This document shows positions 27,934-35,868 of a stretch of 64,000 nucleotides of DNA, in pieces. This DNA is from Streptomyces sp. WMMC500 (GTDB taxonomy: Bacteria; Actinomycetota; Actinomycetes; Streptomycetales; Streptomycetaceae): assembly GCF_027497195.1 (NCBI RefSeq), contig NZ_CP114905.1:2528001-2592000 (forward strand). Reading direction: 5' to 3'. The position numbers were made by a program, and so were the translations under genes. Within the stretch, counting starts at the first letter, position 1. Every line of letters begins with the position of its first letter. Below the pieces are notes generated by a model, which was not told where the DNA came from, did not search any database, and saw only the letters and a program-made list of their open reading frames with translations.

Positions 27934-28842
27934 TCACCTGCCGTAGCGGCTCTTGAGGTGGCGCCAGAAGTCCCGCAGCATCCACGTGTCGAACTCGGTG
28001 ATCTGCGAGGCGCTTCCGGCCTTCATGAGGAAGCCGCCGACGCCGGTGGGGGTCCAGTCGTAGAAGTCGTCGAGGCCCCAGGTGTGCCCCATCTCGTGCA
28101 GGAGGATGTGGATGTTCTCCTGGTCACGCCCGACGGCGTCCATGAAGTAGCCGCGGCCCATCCGCTGCCCCCAGTCGCCGCCCGCGCCGCCGCCGAAGCC
28201 CTCGGTCAGCCACAGCGACTGGTCGTAGTGGCGCGCTTCGCCGCCCGGGCACCGGGAGTAGTCGCCGTCCTGGTGGAAGAAGCGGCCGCAGTCCGGCGCG
28301 CACTGCGGGGCGCCGGCGCCGTCCAGCACGCCGGCGTAGATGTCGACGGAGTCGTCCTGCCACTGCAGCGTCGAGCGGTCGGCCACCGCCCAGCCGACGA
28401 CCTTCACGTCCACGTCCTGGTACGGAAAGTCGTCGAAGCCGGCGACCGAGTCGATCCACTTGTTGTACTGCTTCTCCAGGGACTCGTGCACGTCGTCCCG
28501 CTGCGCGGCGGTGACGGGGACGCTCGACTCCCAGCGGACGCAGTAGTGGATACTGCCGTCGCCGTTGGCCATCAGTTGGTCCCAGCCGTAGTTGCGGAAG
28601 CCGTAGAGGTTCCCGTACGTGTCCTCCATGTGGCTCCAGACCTCGGCCAGCGGCTGCACGAGGTGGGCCGGCGGATTCCACTGCTCCGGGGCCGGGGCCG
28701 GGGCCGGGGCCGCGGACTCGCGTGCCGTGGCGGGAGCCGCGATGAGGAGGGTGGCGCCCACGGCGGCGGCGGTCGCGGCGACCAGGACCCTGCGCAGGCT
28801 GCGTCCCGCGGCGGAGACGCGTCGAGTGATCACGATGGACAC
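27934..28842 (-). CDS. secreted zinc metalloprotease-like protein
   Basis: This 302-residue secreted protein has a signal peptide (RRVLVAATAAAVGATLLIAA) with cleavage likely near ATA-RES. An Ala/Pro spacer and a large domain follow. The zinc motif is HEMGHTWGLDD, with His249, Glu250 and His253 and a possible third ligand at Asp259 or later. Four cysteines around CAPDCGRFF and YSRCPGG probably form disulfides. The region FLMKAGSASQITEFDTWMLR could be a Met-turn like that of metzincins. No substrate can be named. The gene is convergent with the esterase gene. Confidence 0.78.
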   Translation of the reverse strand: MSIVITRRVSAAGRSLRRVLVAATAAAVGATLLIAAPATARESAAPAPAPAPEQWNPPAHLVQPLAEVWSHMEDTYGNLYGFRNYGWDQLMANGDGSIHYCVRWESSVPVTAAQRDDVHESLEKQYNKWIDSVAGFDDFPYQDVDVKVVGWAVADRSTLQWQDDSVDIYAGVLDGAGAPQCAPDCGRFFHQDGDYSRCPGGEARHYDQSLWLTEGFGGGAGGDWGQRMGRGYFMDAVGRDQENIHILLHEMGHTWGLDDFYDWTPTGVGGFLMKAGSASQITEFDTWMLRDFWRHLKSRYGR

Positions 28843-29439
28843 CTTTCCGGGAGGAAGTGGGGGCGGTGCTGTGAGTGGGTCGCCGCCGCCGCCGAAAAGG
28901 TTCGCGGGGATCCGGGAGATGCCGCCGGGGCCGGGCCTGGCGTTTGCGGCGCCGTCGTCGCCCGCGGGGGCCTCGCGGTCAACTGCTCACCCTGCGCCTG
29001 CAATCCAAAGGCAGCGACTCCAAAGACGTTGTTTTCTTCGGCCAGTTGACGCCCCGTTCTCCCACAGGCGAGCGGTTCCCTCTTCGGATCGGCGAATTCC
29101 CGCCCGTGCCGGGATCGACTGTCCCTGCGAACGCCGGCTGCCGCATACCCAAGAACCAACGGAACTTATCGGACATTCCGTCATGCCGCTACGTACCATT
29201 TGATCGATTCGCCCCGATCGGGCTCCTGAGTCCGGTGACACGAATCACGTTTGGCCGCGGCGCACCGGCGGCGGATTTCACAGAATCCTTATTCCGCACG
29301 CGAGTTGCGCGCCTCTTCGATTCCGGCAGCGGCACTCAACAGGTCCCTGAGCCGGTCTCGTATTGACCAGACGAGTTCCGCGGCTTGTCCGGACCGAAAA
29401 GACATGCTTAAGTCTCCGCCAGCCGGGTGGACGCCGAAT
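28843..29439. other. long intergenic region with no supported gene
   Basis: About 600 bases lie between the metalloprotease start and the c-di-AMP riboswitch. It should hold two divergent promoters. A TTGACC at 29363-29368 could be a -35 element for the riboswitch transcript. Short open frames here lack codon bias. Confidence 0.4.
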
Positions 29440-29575
29440 CCTGCCGCCACCCGGAACCGTTCCCTAATCACACACGGCAGGAGCGGGGGACCCATAGGTA
29501 AGTCGCCGGTCCGGATTCCGGAACGGCTTGGGGTGAAGTCGCACCGTCGTGCGGCCGGGCAGCTCCTGCCCGAAC
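29440..29575 (+). promoter_or_regulatory. c-di-AMP riboswitch (ydaO/yuaA type)
   Basis: The leader of the LysM/transglycosylase gene contains the core elements of the ydaO class in order: AATCACACACGG, GAGCGGGGGACCCA, GGTAAGTCGCCGGT, CTTGGGGTGAAGTC and a closing GCGGCCGGGCAGCTC. In streptomycetes this class is found before resuscitation-factor and cell-wall hydrolase genes and normally turns expression off when c-di-AMP binds. Boundaries are approximate. Confidence 0.85.
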
Positions 29576-29614
29576 CCGACAGCTCACCTCGCAGGCGCAG
29601 GAGGAGAAACACCC

Positions 29615-30367
29615 ATGCCTGCAAAAGGTAAGCACCGCCGTCCCAAGCTGCGACTGATCAGCCGTGGTGTCACATTCGCCGGTGTCAGCGGCGTCGCGAT
29701 CGCCGTCCCGCTGATCGGCGCGTCCGCGGCCTCCGCCGCCGGACCGGCCCCGCAGTCCGCCCACCAGACCGGCGTACGCGCCGAGGCCACCGCCGCGGGG
29801 GCCGCCAAGGCCGAGGCGACCACGTATGCCGTGGTCGCGGGAGACTCCCTGGCGAAGATCGCCGACAAGCAAGGCGTGCCCGGCGGCTGGGAGAAGCTGT
29901 ACGAAGACAACCGCGAGGCCGTCGGCGACAACCCGGACTTCATCCTCCCGGGCCTGGAACTCGCGCTCGGCGGCAAGGCCGACACGGGCGAGTCGAAGGA
30001 ATCCGACTCGGGCACGAAGGCCGCCACCGCGTCCGTCACGAGCTACCCGGACAACCTCGACGGCTGGATCAGGGAGTCGCTCGACGTCATGGCCGAGCAC
30101 GGCATCCCCGGGACCTACGAGGGTATTCACCGCAACATCATGCGTGAGTCCGGGGGCGACCCTCAGGCCATCAACAACTGGGACATCAACGCCGTGAACG
30201 GCACGCCCTCCAAGGGCCTGCTCCAGGTCATCGCTCCCACCTTCGAGGCCTACCACGTGCCGGGCACCTCGACCGACAGCTACGACCCGGTGGCCAACAT
30301 CACCGCCGCGTGCAACTACGCCGCCGACCGGTACGGGTCGATCGACAACGTGTTCGGGCCGTACTGA
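29615..30367 (+). CDS. secreted LysM and lytic-transglycosylase-like protein
   Basis: This 250-residue protein has a signal peptide (RGVTFAGVSGVAIAVPLIGA). A LysM domain at about 68-117 (TTYAVVAGDSLAKIADKQGV to FILPGLELAL) binds peptidoglycan glycan. A C-terminal transglycosylase-like domain follows, with the likely catalytic glutamate in NIMRESGGDPQAINNWD and SKGLLQVIAPTFEAY as the substrate-groove motif. It should cleave or remodel cell wall during growth or spore germination. AGGAGGAG before the ATG at 29615 fixes the start. Control by the upstream c-di-AMP riboswitch links it to osmotic and wall homeostasis. Confidence 0.9.
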   Translation: MPAKGKHRRPKLRLISRGVTFAGVSGVAIAVPLIGASAASAAGPAPQSAHQTGVRAEATAAGAAKAEATTYAVVAGDSLAKIADKQGVPGGWEKLYEDNREAVGDNPDFILPGLELALGGKADTGESKESDSGTKAATASVTSYPDNLDGWIRESLDVMAEHGIPGTYEGIHRNIMRESGGDPQAINNWDINAVNGTPSKGLLQVIAPTFEAYHVPGTSTDSYDPVANITAACNYAADRYGSIDNVFGPY

Positions 30368-30373
30368 GAAAAC

Positions 30374-30407
30374 CGGAGAGCGCCGGTGAACTCACCGGCG
30401 CTCTCCG
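30374..30407. terminator. long bidirectional terminator overlapping the mannanase 3' end
   Basis: A 16-base arm (CGGAGAGCGCCGGTGA) is repeated inverted after two bases. It serves the convergent LysM gene and the GH26 gene, and one arm overlaps the last GH26 codons and its stop at 30392. Confidence 0.8.
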
Positions 30408-31870
30408 TCTCGGGCACGCCAGTCGGCCAGTTCGTCGAGGGTGATGACGTACTCGTGCTCGTACACCCTCCTGAGGAACGGCAGCGGGTTGTGCTCGCCG
30501 TCGTCGATGAACTCGCCGCTCCAGGTCGTGAACCAGCTCCAGTCCGCCTCGTACGCCTCCAGCAGGTCCGGGTCGGGGATGGAGCCCGTCTCGGTCAGGG
30601 CGACGAGCTTCTTGTCGCCGACGAGGTCCACCAGCCTGTCGTACGTGCCGGCGGCGGGGCCGTGGTCGCCGATCGGCGGGTAGGTGTCGGCGCTGACGAC
30701 GTCGACGACGTCGTCGCCGGGGTACCAGGCCGGGTCGACGGAGTTCCACACCCAGACGAGGTTGTGCAGCCCGTGGTGGCCGGTCATGCGCTCGTACATC
30801 AGCCGCCACAGCTCCTTGGCCGGCCCGGGGCCCTTGGCTCCCCACCAGAACCAGCCGCCCTCGGCTTCGTGCAGCGGGCGCCAGAGCACCGGGACGCCCG
30901 CGTCCTGCAGCCGCTTCAGCTCTGCCGCGATGGCGTCGATGTCGCGCAGCAGCAGCGCGTACTCCGCGGACTGCGGGTCGGCGAGCGCCGCGGCCACGTC
31001 GAAGGTCGTCGCGTCGGTGTAGAAGCCGCGCCACCACTCCTTGCCCGGCTGGTCGATGAGGCCCGCGGGGGCGTTCCAGTGCCAGACGAACGTGGTGATG
31101 CCGCCCCGCTCGTGCCAGGCGAGGGCGTTCTCGACCTCGGTGGACGTGGTGCCGCGCTCGACGCGGCTGGGCGAGTAGTCCATCATGTCGTGCCCGGCCA
31201 CGGCCGGGGCGCGGCCGACGTTCTCCTCCACCCAGCGGACGGATGCCGCGTCCTGCTGGCCGCTGAGGATGTGCCGGCCGTAGCCCGCGGTGAGGTCACT
31301 CAGCAGCGCCCGGGCCTCGGGGGTGGCCCGCGGGTCGACGGGGACGCCGGAGACCTGGTGCGGCGGGCGGGGCTCGCTCGGGCTGAGGCTGAGGGCGTCG
31401 ATCTCGTACCAGCCCCAGTTGTTCACGATCGTGATCGTGTCGGCGCCCTCCCCCAGCATCACCCTGCCTGCGGCCACGGTGCCGAAGGTGTCGGTGGCGG
31501 CGAGGGTGACGTCGCCCGCGCCCTCGCCGTTGAGCTCCAGCGACGCGACCTTCTGGCCGTACGGGGCGCGGTAGCGGATCGCGAGGTCGTGGAGCCCGGC
31601 CGGGCCGTCGGGGACGGTGACGGTGACGGAGTCCTCGGCGGCGTCGAAGCCGGCGACGTAGCCGGTGCCGGAGTAGCCGGGGGCGGCGGACTCGACGACC
31701 GTGCCGTTCAGCAAGCCGTCCTCGGCTTCGTAGACGACGGGCTGGGCGCGCCCGCCGGTCGTGTCGGCCGCGGCCTCGGCCCCCGTACCGGCCGAGAGCA
31801 GGGCCGCGAGAAGCGCGGTCAGGACGAGGAGCGCCAGTGCGGGCGTGCGGCGGAGTGGGGGGTGGGTCAC
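30392..31870 (-). CDS. GH26 beta-mannanase with N-terminal CBM35-like module
   Basis: This 492-residue secreted enzyme has a signal peptide up to about residue 33. A carbohydrate-binding module of the CBM35 type covers about 45-160 (VYEAEDGLLNGTVVESAAPG to WYEIDALSLS). The GH26 catalytic domain covers about 170-485. The acid/base is Glu335 in WRPLHEAEGGWFWWG and the nucleophile is Glu427 in ALTETGS. GH26 enzymes hydrolyse beta-1,4-mannan. The ATG at 31870 opens the signal peptide. A perfect CebR-type operator lies 57-70 bases upstream, so cello-oligosaccharide induction is likely. The final codons lie inside a terminator hairpin. Confidence 0.92.
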   Translation of the reverse strand: MTHPPLRRTPALALLVLTALLAALLSAGTGAEAAADTTGGRAQPVVYEAEDGLLNGTVVESAAPGYSGTGYVAGFDAAEDSVTVTVPDGPAGLHDLAIRYRAPYGQKVASLELNGEGAGDVTLAATDTFGTVAAGRVMLGEGADTITIVNNWGWYEIDALSLSPSEPRPPHQVSGVPVDPRATPEARALLSDLTAGYGRHILSGQQDAASVRWVEENVGRAPAVAGHDMMDYSPSRVERGTTSTEVENALAWHERGGITTFVWHWNAPAGLIDQPGKEWWRGFYTDATTFDVAAALADPQSAEYALLLRDIDAIAAELKRLQDAGVPVLWRPLHEAEGGWFWWGAKGPGPAKELWRLMYERMTGHHGLHNLVWVWNSVDPAWYPGDDVVDVVSADTYPPIGDHGPAAGTYDRLVDLVGDKKLVALTETGSIPDPDLLEAYEADWSWFTTWSGEFIDDGEHNPLPFLRRVYEHEYVITLDELADWRARDGERR

Positions 31871-31926
31871 CGTGGATCACCTGCCGGGGGTGGGGGCATG
31901 CGGGCGTGGGCACGTGGCGAGGAAAA

Positions 31927-31940
31927 TGGGAGCGCTCCCA
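31927..31940. promoter_or_regulatory. CebR-type operator
   Basis: TGGGAGCGCTCCCA matches exactly the published binding sequence of the streptomycete cellulose-utilisation repressor CebR (LacI family), and the palindrome extends by one base on each side. It lies in the 211-bp region between the divergent GH26 and GH43 genes, 57 bases from the GH26 start. CebR is released by cellobiose or cellotriose. Confidence 0.85.
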
Positions 31941-32045
31941 TACTGCTCCTCGTGTAATGGCCACGTCAATAGCTCCCGGGGGGTCACACCCCCGGCGCCG
32001 GGCTTGACGGTGAGAAGCGGCAATCCTACGCTCCGCTCAGCATTA

Positions 32046-32069
32046 CGAACAGAGTTCGATATTTCGAAC
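32046..32069. promoter_or_regulatory. overlapping palindromes at the GH43 start
   Basis: CGAACAGAGTTCG (32046-32058) and GTTCGATATTTCGAAC (32054-32069) share the middle half-site, giving three alternating CGAAC/GTTCG elements. They end 12 bases before the GH43 start, a typical place for a repressor. The family of the regulator is not known; arabinose- or xylan-type repressors are candidates. Confidence 0.5.
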
Positions 32070-32081
32070 CTCGGAGATGTC

Positions 32082-33170
32082 ATGGTCATGACTACACCCA
32101 ACCGGCTGCTGCGCGGCGCCGTCCTCCTCGCCGTCCTCGCCCTGCTCCTCAGCGGCGGCACCACGCTCGTGCCACCGCAGGCGGCGGGCATGCCCGCCGT
32201 CGAGACCGGCGCGTCGCCCACGCCGGGCGCCGGCACGTTCGCCAACCCCGTCAAGCGCAACGGCCCCGACCCCTGGTTGCAGTACCACGACGGGTACTAC
32301 TACCTGGCCACGACGACGTGGAACTCGACGATCACCATGCGCCGTTCCCCGACCCTGGCCGGGCTGTCGAGCGCACCGGAGAGGACGGTGTTCGACCTCG
32401 CCGGGCGGCCGGGCGGCTGCTGCAACATGTGGGCACCGGAGTTCCACCTCATCGACGGCCCCAACGGGCCGCGCTGGTACCTGTACTACGTCGCCGGCCA
32501 GGACGTGCCCGACTACAACCCGACCCAGCGCCTGCACGTGCTGGAGAGCGACGGCACCGACCCGATGGGGCCCTACCACTTCCAGGCCGACCTGGGGAAC
32601 ACCTGGGAACTCGACCCGAGCATCCTGCGCCACAACGGCCGCATCTACCTGCTGGGCAGCGCGATCGACGGCGAGCAGAGCCTGACCATCACCCCGCTGA
32701 GCAACCCCTGGACCCCCAGCGGCCCCCGGCGCACCATCAGCCGGCCGACGCACTCCTGGGAGCGGCAGACCGGCGCCGTCAACGAAGGCGCCGAGGCGCT
32801 CCACCACAACGGCCGGACGATGATCGTCTACTCGGCCAGCGCCTGCTGGGGGCCCGACTACAAGCTGGGCCTGCTCACCCTCACCGGCAGCGACCCGCTC
32901 AACGGCGCGCACTGGACCAAGTCGCCCGCCCCCGTCTTCCAGCGCAACGACGCCAACGGCGTCTACGCCCCCGGCCACAACGGGTTCTTCACGTCGCCCG
33001 ACGGCAGCGAGGACTGGATCGTCTACCACGCCAACGACTCGGCCTCCGGCGGCTGCGACATGAACCGCTCCACCCGCGCCCAGAAGTTCACCTGGAACGC
33101 CGACGGCACCCCGGACTTCGGCACGCCGGTCAGGACCGGAGTCGAGCTCCCCGCGCCCTCCGGCGAGTGA
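32082..33170 (+). CDS. secreted GH43 arabinofuranosidase-like enzyme
   Basis: This 362-residue protein has a signal peptide (LLRGAVLLAVLALLLSGG) and a five-bladed GH43 propeller. NPVKRNGPDPWLQYHDGYYY holds the catalytic base Asp63. WELDPSILRHNGRIYLLGS supplies the pKa-modulating Asp, and NEGAEALHHNGR carries the acid Glu235. The DPW start and CCNMWAPEFHLIDG resemble exo-1,5-alpha-L-arabinofuranosidases (GH43 subfamily 26), as in Streptomyces avermitilis. The ATG at 32082 follows GGAG; a second ATG six bases later is also possible. It precedes another GH43 gene by 43 bases, and the two should act together on arabinan. Confidence 0.88.
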   Translation: MVMTTPNRLLRGAVLLAVLALLLSGGTTLVPPQAAGMPAVETGASPTPGAGTFANPVKRNGPDPWLQYHDGYYYLATTTWNSTITMRRSPTLAGLSSAPERTVFDLAGRPGGCCNMWAPEFHLIDGPNGPRWYLYYVAGQDVPDYNPTQRLHVLESDGTDPMGPYHFQADLGNTWELDPSILRHNGRIYLLGSAIDGEQSLTITPLSNPWTPSGPRRTISRPTHSWERQTGAVNEGAEALHHNGRTMIVYSASACWGPDYKLGLLTLTGSDPLNGAHWTKSPAPVFQRNDANGVYAPGHNGFFTSPDGSEDWIVYHANDSASGGCDMNRSTRAQKFTWNADGTPDFGTPVRTGVELPAPSGE

Positions 33171-33213
33171 CCGGCAGCGGACCGATTCCCACCCCGACGC
33201 CAAGGAGACGACC

Positions 33214-34293
33214 GTGACCCGAACCCCCCACCGCGACCCCGCCGCCGCGTCGAGCACGCCCACGGCGCCCCCGGGCACACCCGCCGCCCCGCCGCCCGGT
33301 GCGTCGCGGCGCCGGCTGCTCCGCGCCGCCCTGGCGACCGGCGCCCTGGCGACCACCTCCGTCGTCGGCGCGTCCGGGCTGCGCCCCGCGCCGGCCGGTG
33401 CGGCGCCGGCTGCGTACCCCTTCCCCGGCGCCGTGACCGGGGACATCGGGGTGCACGACCCGTCCTTCGTCAAACGGCCGTCCGGCGGCTACCTCGTCGC
33501 CCACACCGGCGACGACATCGCCCTGAAGACGTCCGCCGACCGCACGGACTTCCGCAACGCCGGCAGCGTCTTCCCCGGCGGCGCGCCGTGGACCACCTCG
33601 TACACCGGAGGCAGCCGCAACCTGTGGGCTCCGCACCTGAGCCACCACAACGGGCGGTACCACCTCTACTACTCGGCCTCCACCTTCGGCTCCAACCGCT
33701 CGGCGATCTTCCTGGCCACCAGCGCCAGCGGCGACTCGGGCAGTTGGACGAACCAGGGCCTGGTCATCGAGTCCGGCGGCGCCGACGACCACAACGCCAT
33801 CGACCCGCACCTCGCCGTGGACGCCGCGGGCCGCTGGTGGCTGGCCTTCGGCTCGTTCTGGTCCGGCATCAAGCTCGTCCGGATCGACCCGGCGACCGGC
33901 AAGCGCCTGGACAACGGCATGGTCGCGATCGCCGGCCGCGGCGGCGGCGCCATCGAGGCGCCCACGATCTACCGGCGGGGCGGCTACTACTACCTCTTCG
34001 TCTCGTTCGACCTGTGCTGCCGCGGCGCGGCCAGCACGTACCGCGTCATGGTCGGCCGGTCCACGGACATCGCCGGCCCCTACCGCGACCGCAACGGCAC
34101 CGCGATGACCTCCGGCGGCGGCACCGAGATCATGGCCGGCCACGACTCCATCCACGGCCCCGGCCACCAGGACGTCTTCGCCGACACCGACCACGACATC
34201 CTCGTCTACCACTACTACGCCGACGACGGCACGGCCCTGCTGGGCATCAACTGGCTCGGCTGGGACGCCGACGGCTGGCCCTACGCCCACTGA
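33214..34293 (+). CDS. Tat-exported GH43 endo-arabinanase-like enzyme
   Basis: This 359-residue protein starts at GTG 33214, right after AAGGAGAC. It has a twin-arginine signal (SRRRLLRAALATGALATTS, about 31-49). The GH43 domain shows the base Asp82 in VHDPSF, a second Asp197 in AIDPHLAV, and the acid Glu248 in AIEAPTI. The NLWAPHLSHHNGRYHLYYSA motif and the ending LLGINWLGWDADGWP are typical of arabinan endo-1,5-alpha-L-arabinanases (subfamily 5). It is downstream of and probably cotranscribed with the other GH43 gene: this enzyme cuts the chain and the partner releases arabinose. Confidence 0.9.
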   Translation: MTRTPHRDPAAASSTPTAPPGTPAAPPPGASRRRLLRAALATGALATTSVVGASGLRPAPAGAAPAAYPFPGAVTGDIGVHDPSFVKRPSGGYLVAHTGDDIALKTSADRTDFRNAGSVFPGGAPWTTSYTGGSRNLWAPHLSHHNGRYHLYYSASTFGSNRSAIFLATSASGDSGSWTNQGLVIESGGADDHNAIDPHLAVDAAGRWWLAFGSFWSGIKLVRIDPATGKRLDNGMVAIAGRGGGAIEAPTIYRRGGYYYLFVSFDLCCRGAASTYRVMVGRSTDIAGPYRDRNGTAMTSGGGTEIMAGHDSIHGPGHQDVFADTDHDILVYHYYADDGTALLGINWLGWDADGWPYAH

Positions 34294-34305
34294 GCCCGGC
34301 GCCCG

Positions 34306-34339
34306 CCCGGCCGGCCGCGGGGCGCCGGGGCCGGCCGGG
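34306..34339. terminator. terminator between convergent genes
   Basis: CCCGGCCGGCC pairs with GGCCGGCCGGG over a 12-base loop, just after the GH43 stop and before the end of the convergent oxidase-like gene. Confidence 0.65.
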
Positions 34340-34346
34340 ACGCGGG

Positions 34347-34769
34347 TCAGGAGGAGGCCCGGCCGGTGTCCCGGAAGCTGCCCCAGCCGTGCCAGCGCTC
34401 GACGTCGATCCGGGCGCTGAACCGGGCGCTCCCGCGTTCCGGATAGGGGTTGCCGGTGTAGTGGCGGGCGAGGCGGTCGATGTCCGCGAGACCTTCGTCG
34501 GGGACCAGTTCGGCCACCCGGCCGACGAGGGTGACGTGCGAGTACCAGTCCCCCTCGGCGAGGACGGTGAGGGTCACGCGCGGGTCGGCACGCAGGTGTT
34601 CCAGGCGCCGGCGGCTCCCGTCCATGTTCACGAGGACGCGGCCGTCCTCCCAGAGGTACCAGGTGGCCGTCGACACGGGCGCGCCGTCCGCGCGCAGCGT
34701 GGCCATCACGCAGGGGTTGGGGCGGCGCAGCATCTCGACGGCGTCGGCGGGCAGCGGGGGCCTGGACAC
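34347..34769 (-). CDS. PPOX-class flavin/F420-dependent oxidoreductase
   Basis: This 140-residue protein has the split beta-barrel of the pyridoxamine-phosphate-oxidase superfamily, in the TIGR03618-like group common in actinomycetes. The N-terminal LRRPNPCVMATLRADGAPVS and YLWEDGRVLVNMDG are characteristic, as is SHVTLVGRVAEL. The GTG at 34769 is preceded by GAAGGAGA. Members bind FMN or coenzyme F420 and reduce various small molecules, so the substrate is uncertain. Another F420-type enzyme is encoded at 42208. Confidence 0.78.
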   Translation of the reverse strand: MSRPPLPADAVEMLRRPNPCVMATLRADGAPVSTATWYLWEDGRVLVNMDGSRRRLEHLRADPRVTLTVLAEGDWYSHVTLVGRVAELVPDEGLADIDRLARHYTGNPYPERGSARFSARIDVERWHGWGSFRDTGRASS

Positions 34770-35043
34770 GCGGGGTCTCCTTCGGCAGTTCCGGTCCTCG
34801 GGTGCCGGCGTGGGGCGGCGCGCGGCGTCCGCGCGTCGAGCCGGTACCGGCATGCTACGGACCGGGTGCCCGCCGCCGGGCCGCCGACACGGCGGCCCGG
34901 CCACCGGAGCCGCGCCCGTGCCCGTGCCGTGCCGATTCGACGGCAACCATTCGACGGCCCTGCGGTCACTGTCTTCGTACGCGCGCGGAAACGAACCCCT
35001 TCTGTGCACGCCCCCCACCACACGAGGCGAGGAGAGTGGCGCG

Positions 35044-35796
35044 ATGAGCCGCAGCAAGCACGCCCCCACCGGACACCCCCGACGCCCGCGCAGAGCCGTG
35101 CGTACCCTGATCGCCGCCCCGCTGCTGGCGGCGCTCGGGTTCCTCGGCCACCTGGCGGTGCCCGCGCAGGCCGCGATCGCGCAGGCGTGGCAGTCCTGCG
35201 ACCAGTGGGGCAACTGGCAGTCGCCCGACGGCTACATCCTCTACAACAACATCTGGGGCTCGGGCGCCGGCAGCCAGTGCATCTCCGCGGAGTCGGCCCA
35301 CAACTGGACGGTCGACGCCGACCACCCGAACACCGGCGGCATCAAGTCGTACCCCAACGCCAAGTGGATCGTGAACGATCCGGTCAGCCAGATCGACCGG
35401 CTGAGCAGCTCGTACGACGTCACCGTGCCGGGCGGCGGCGCGTACAACACGACGTACGACGTGTGGGACGTGAACTACGACTACGAGGTCATGCTCTGGA
35501 TGAACTGGACAGGACCCGTGGGACCGCTCGGCCAGTTCCGGACCACGGTGGCGCTCGGCGGCCACACCTGGGACGTCTACAGCGGGAACAACGGCAACAA
35601 CGAGGTCTTCTCCTTCCTCCGGCACGGCGACTCGACCGCCGGCGAGGTGGACCTCCTGGCCGTGCTCCGCTGGCTGAGCGACGAGGGCTGGTGGGGCGAC
35701 GTGACCGTCGGCGACGTCCAGTTCGGCTACGAGATCACCTCGGCGGCCGGCGGGCTGGAGTTCACCACGAACGACTTCGGGGTCACCTCCGGCTGA
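35044..35796 (+). CDS. GH12 endoglucanase
   Basis: This 250-residue secreted enzyme has a signal peptide (RTLIAAPLLAALGFLGHLAV). The mature part is a GH12 beta-jelly roll, the family of endo-beta-1,4-glucanases and xyloglucanases. The nucleophile is Glu148 in DYEVMLWMNW and the acid/base is Glu230 in FGYEITSAAGG. QSPDGYILYNNIWGSG near the start is also family-typical. There is no cellulose-binding module. The ATG at 35044 follows GGAGAG. It belongs to the plant-polymer block with GH26 and GH43. No CebR box was found in its 274-bp upstream gap. Confidence 0.92.
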   Translation: MSRSKHAPTGHPRRPRRAVRTLIAAPLLAALGFLGHLAVPAQAAIAQAWQSCDQWGNWQSPDGYILYNNIWGSGAGSQCISAESAHNWTVDADHPNTGGIKSYPNAKWIVNDPVSQIDRLSSSYDVTVPGGGAYNTTYDVWDVNYDYEVMLWMNWTGPVGPLGQFRTTVALGGHTWDVYSGNNGNNEVFSFLRHGDSTAGEVDLLAVLRWLSDEGWWGDVTVGDVQFGYEITSAAGGLEFTTNDFGVTSG

Positions 35797-35819
35797 CCGC
35801 GTACCGCCCGCGGCCCGGC

Positions 35820-35861
35820 AGCCCGCGGCCCCCGACCGGCTCTCCGGTACGGCCGCGGGCT
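35820..35861. terminator. terminator between GH12 and sigma factor genes
   Basis: AGCCCGCGGCC pairs with GGCCGCGGGCT over a 20-base loop, between two convergent genes. Confidence 0.65.
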
Positions 35862-35868
35862 TCCGGGT

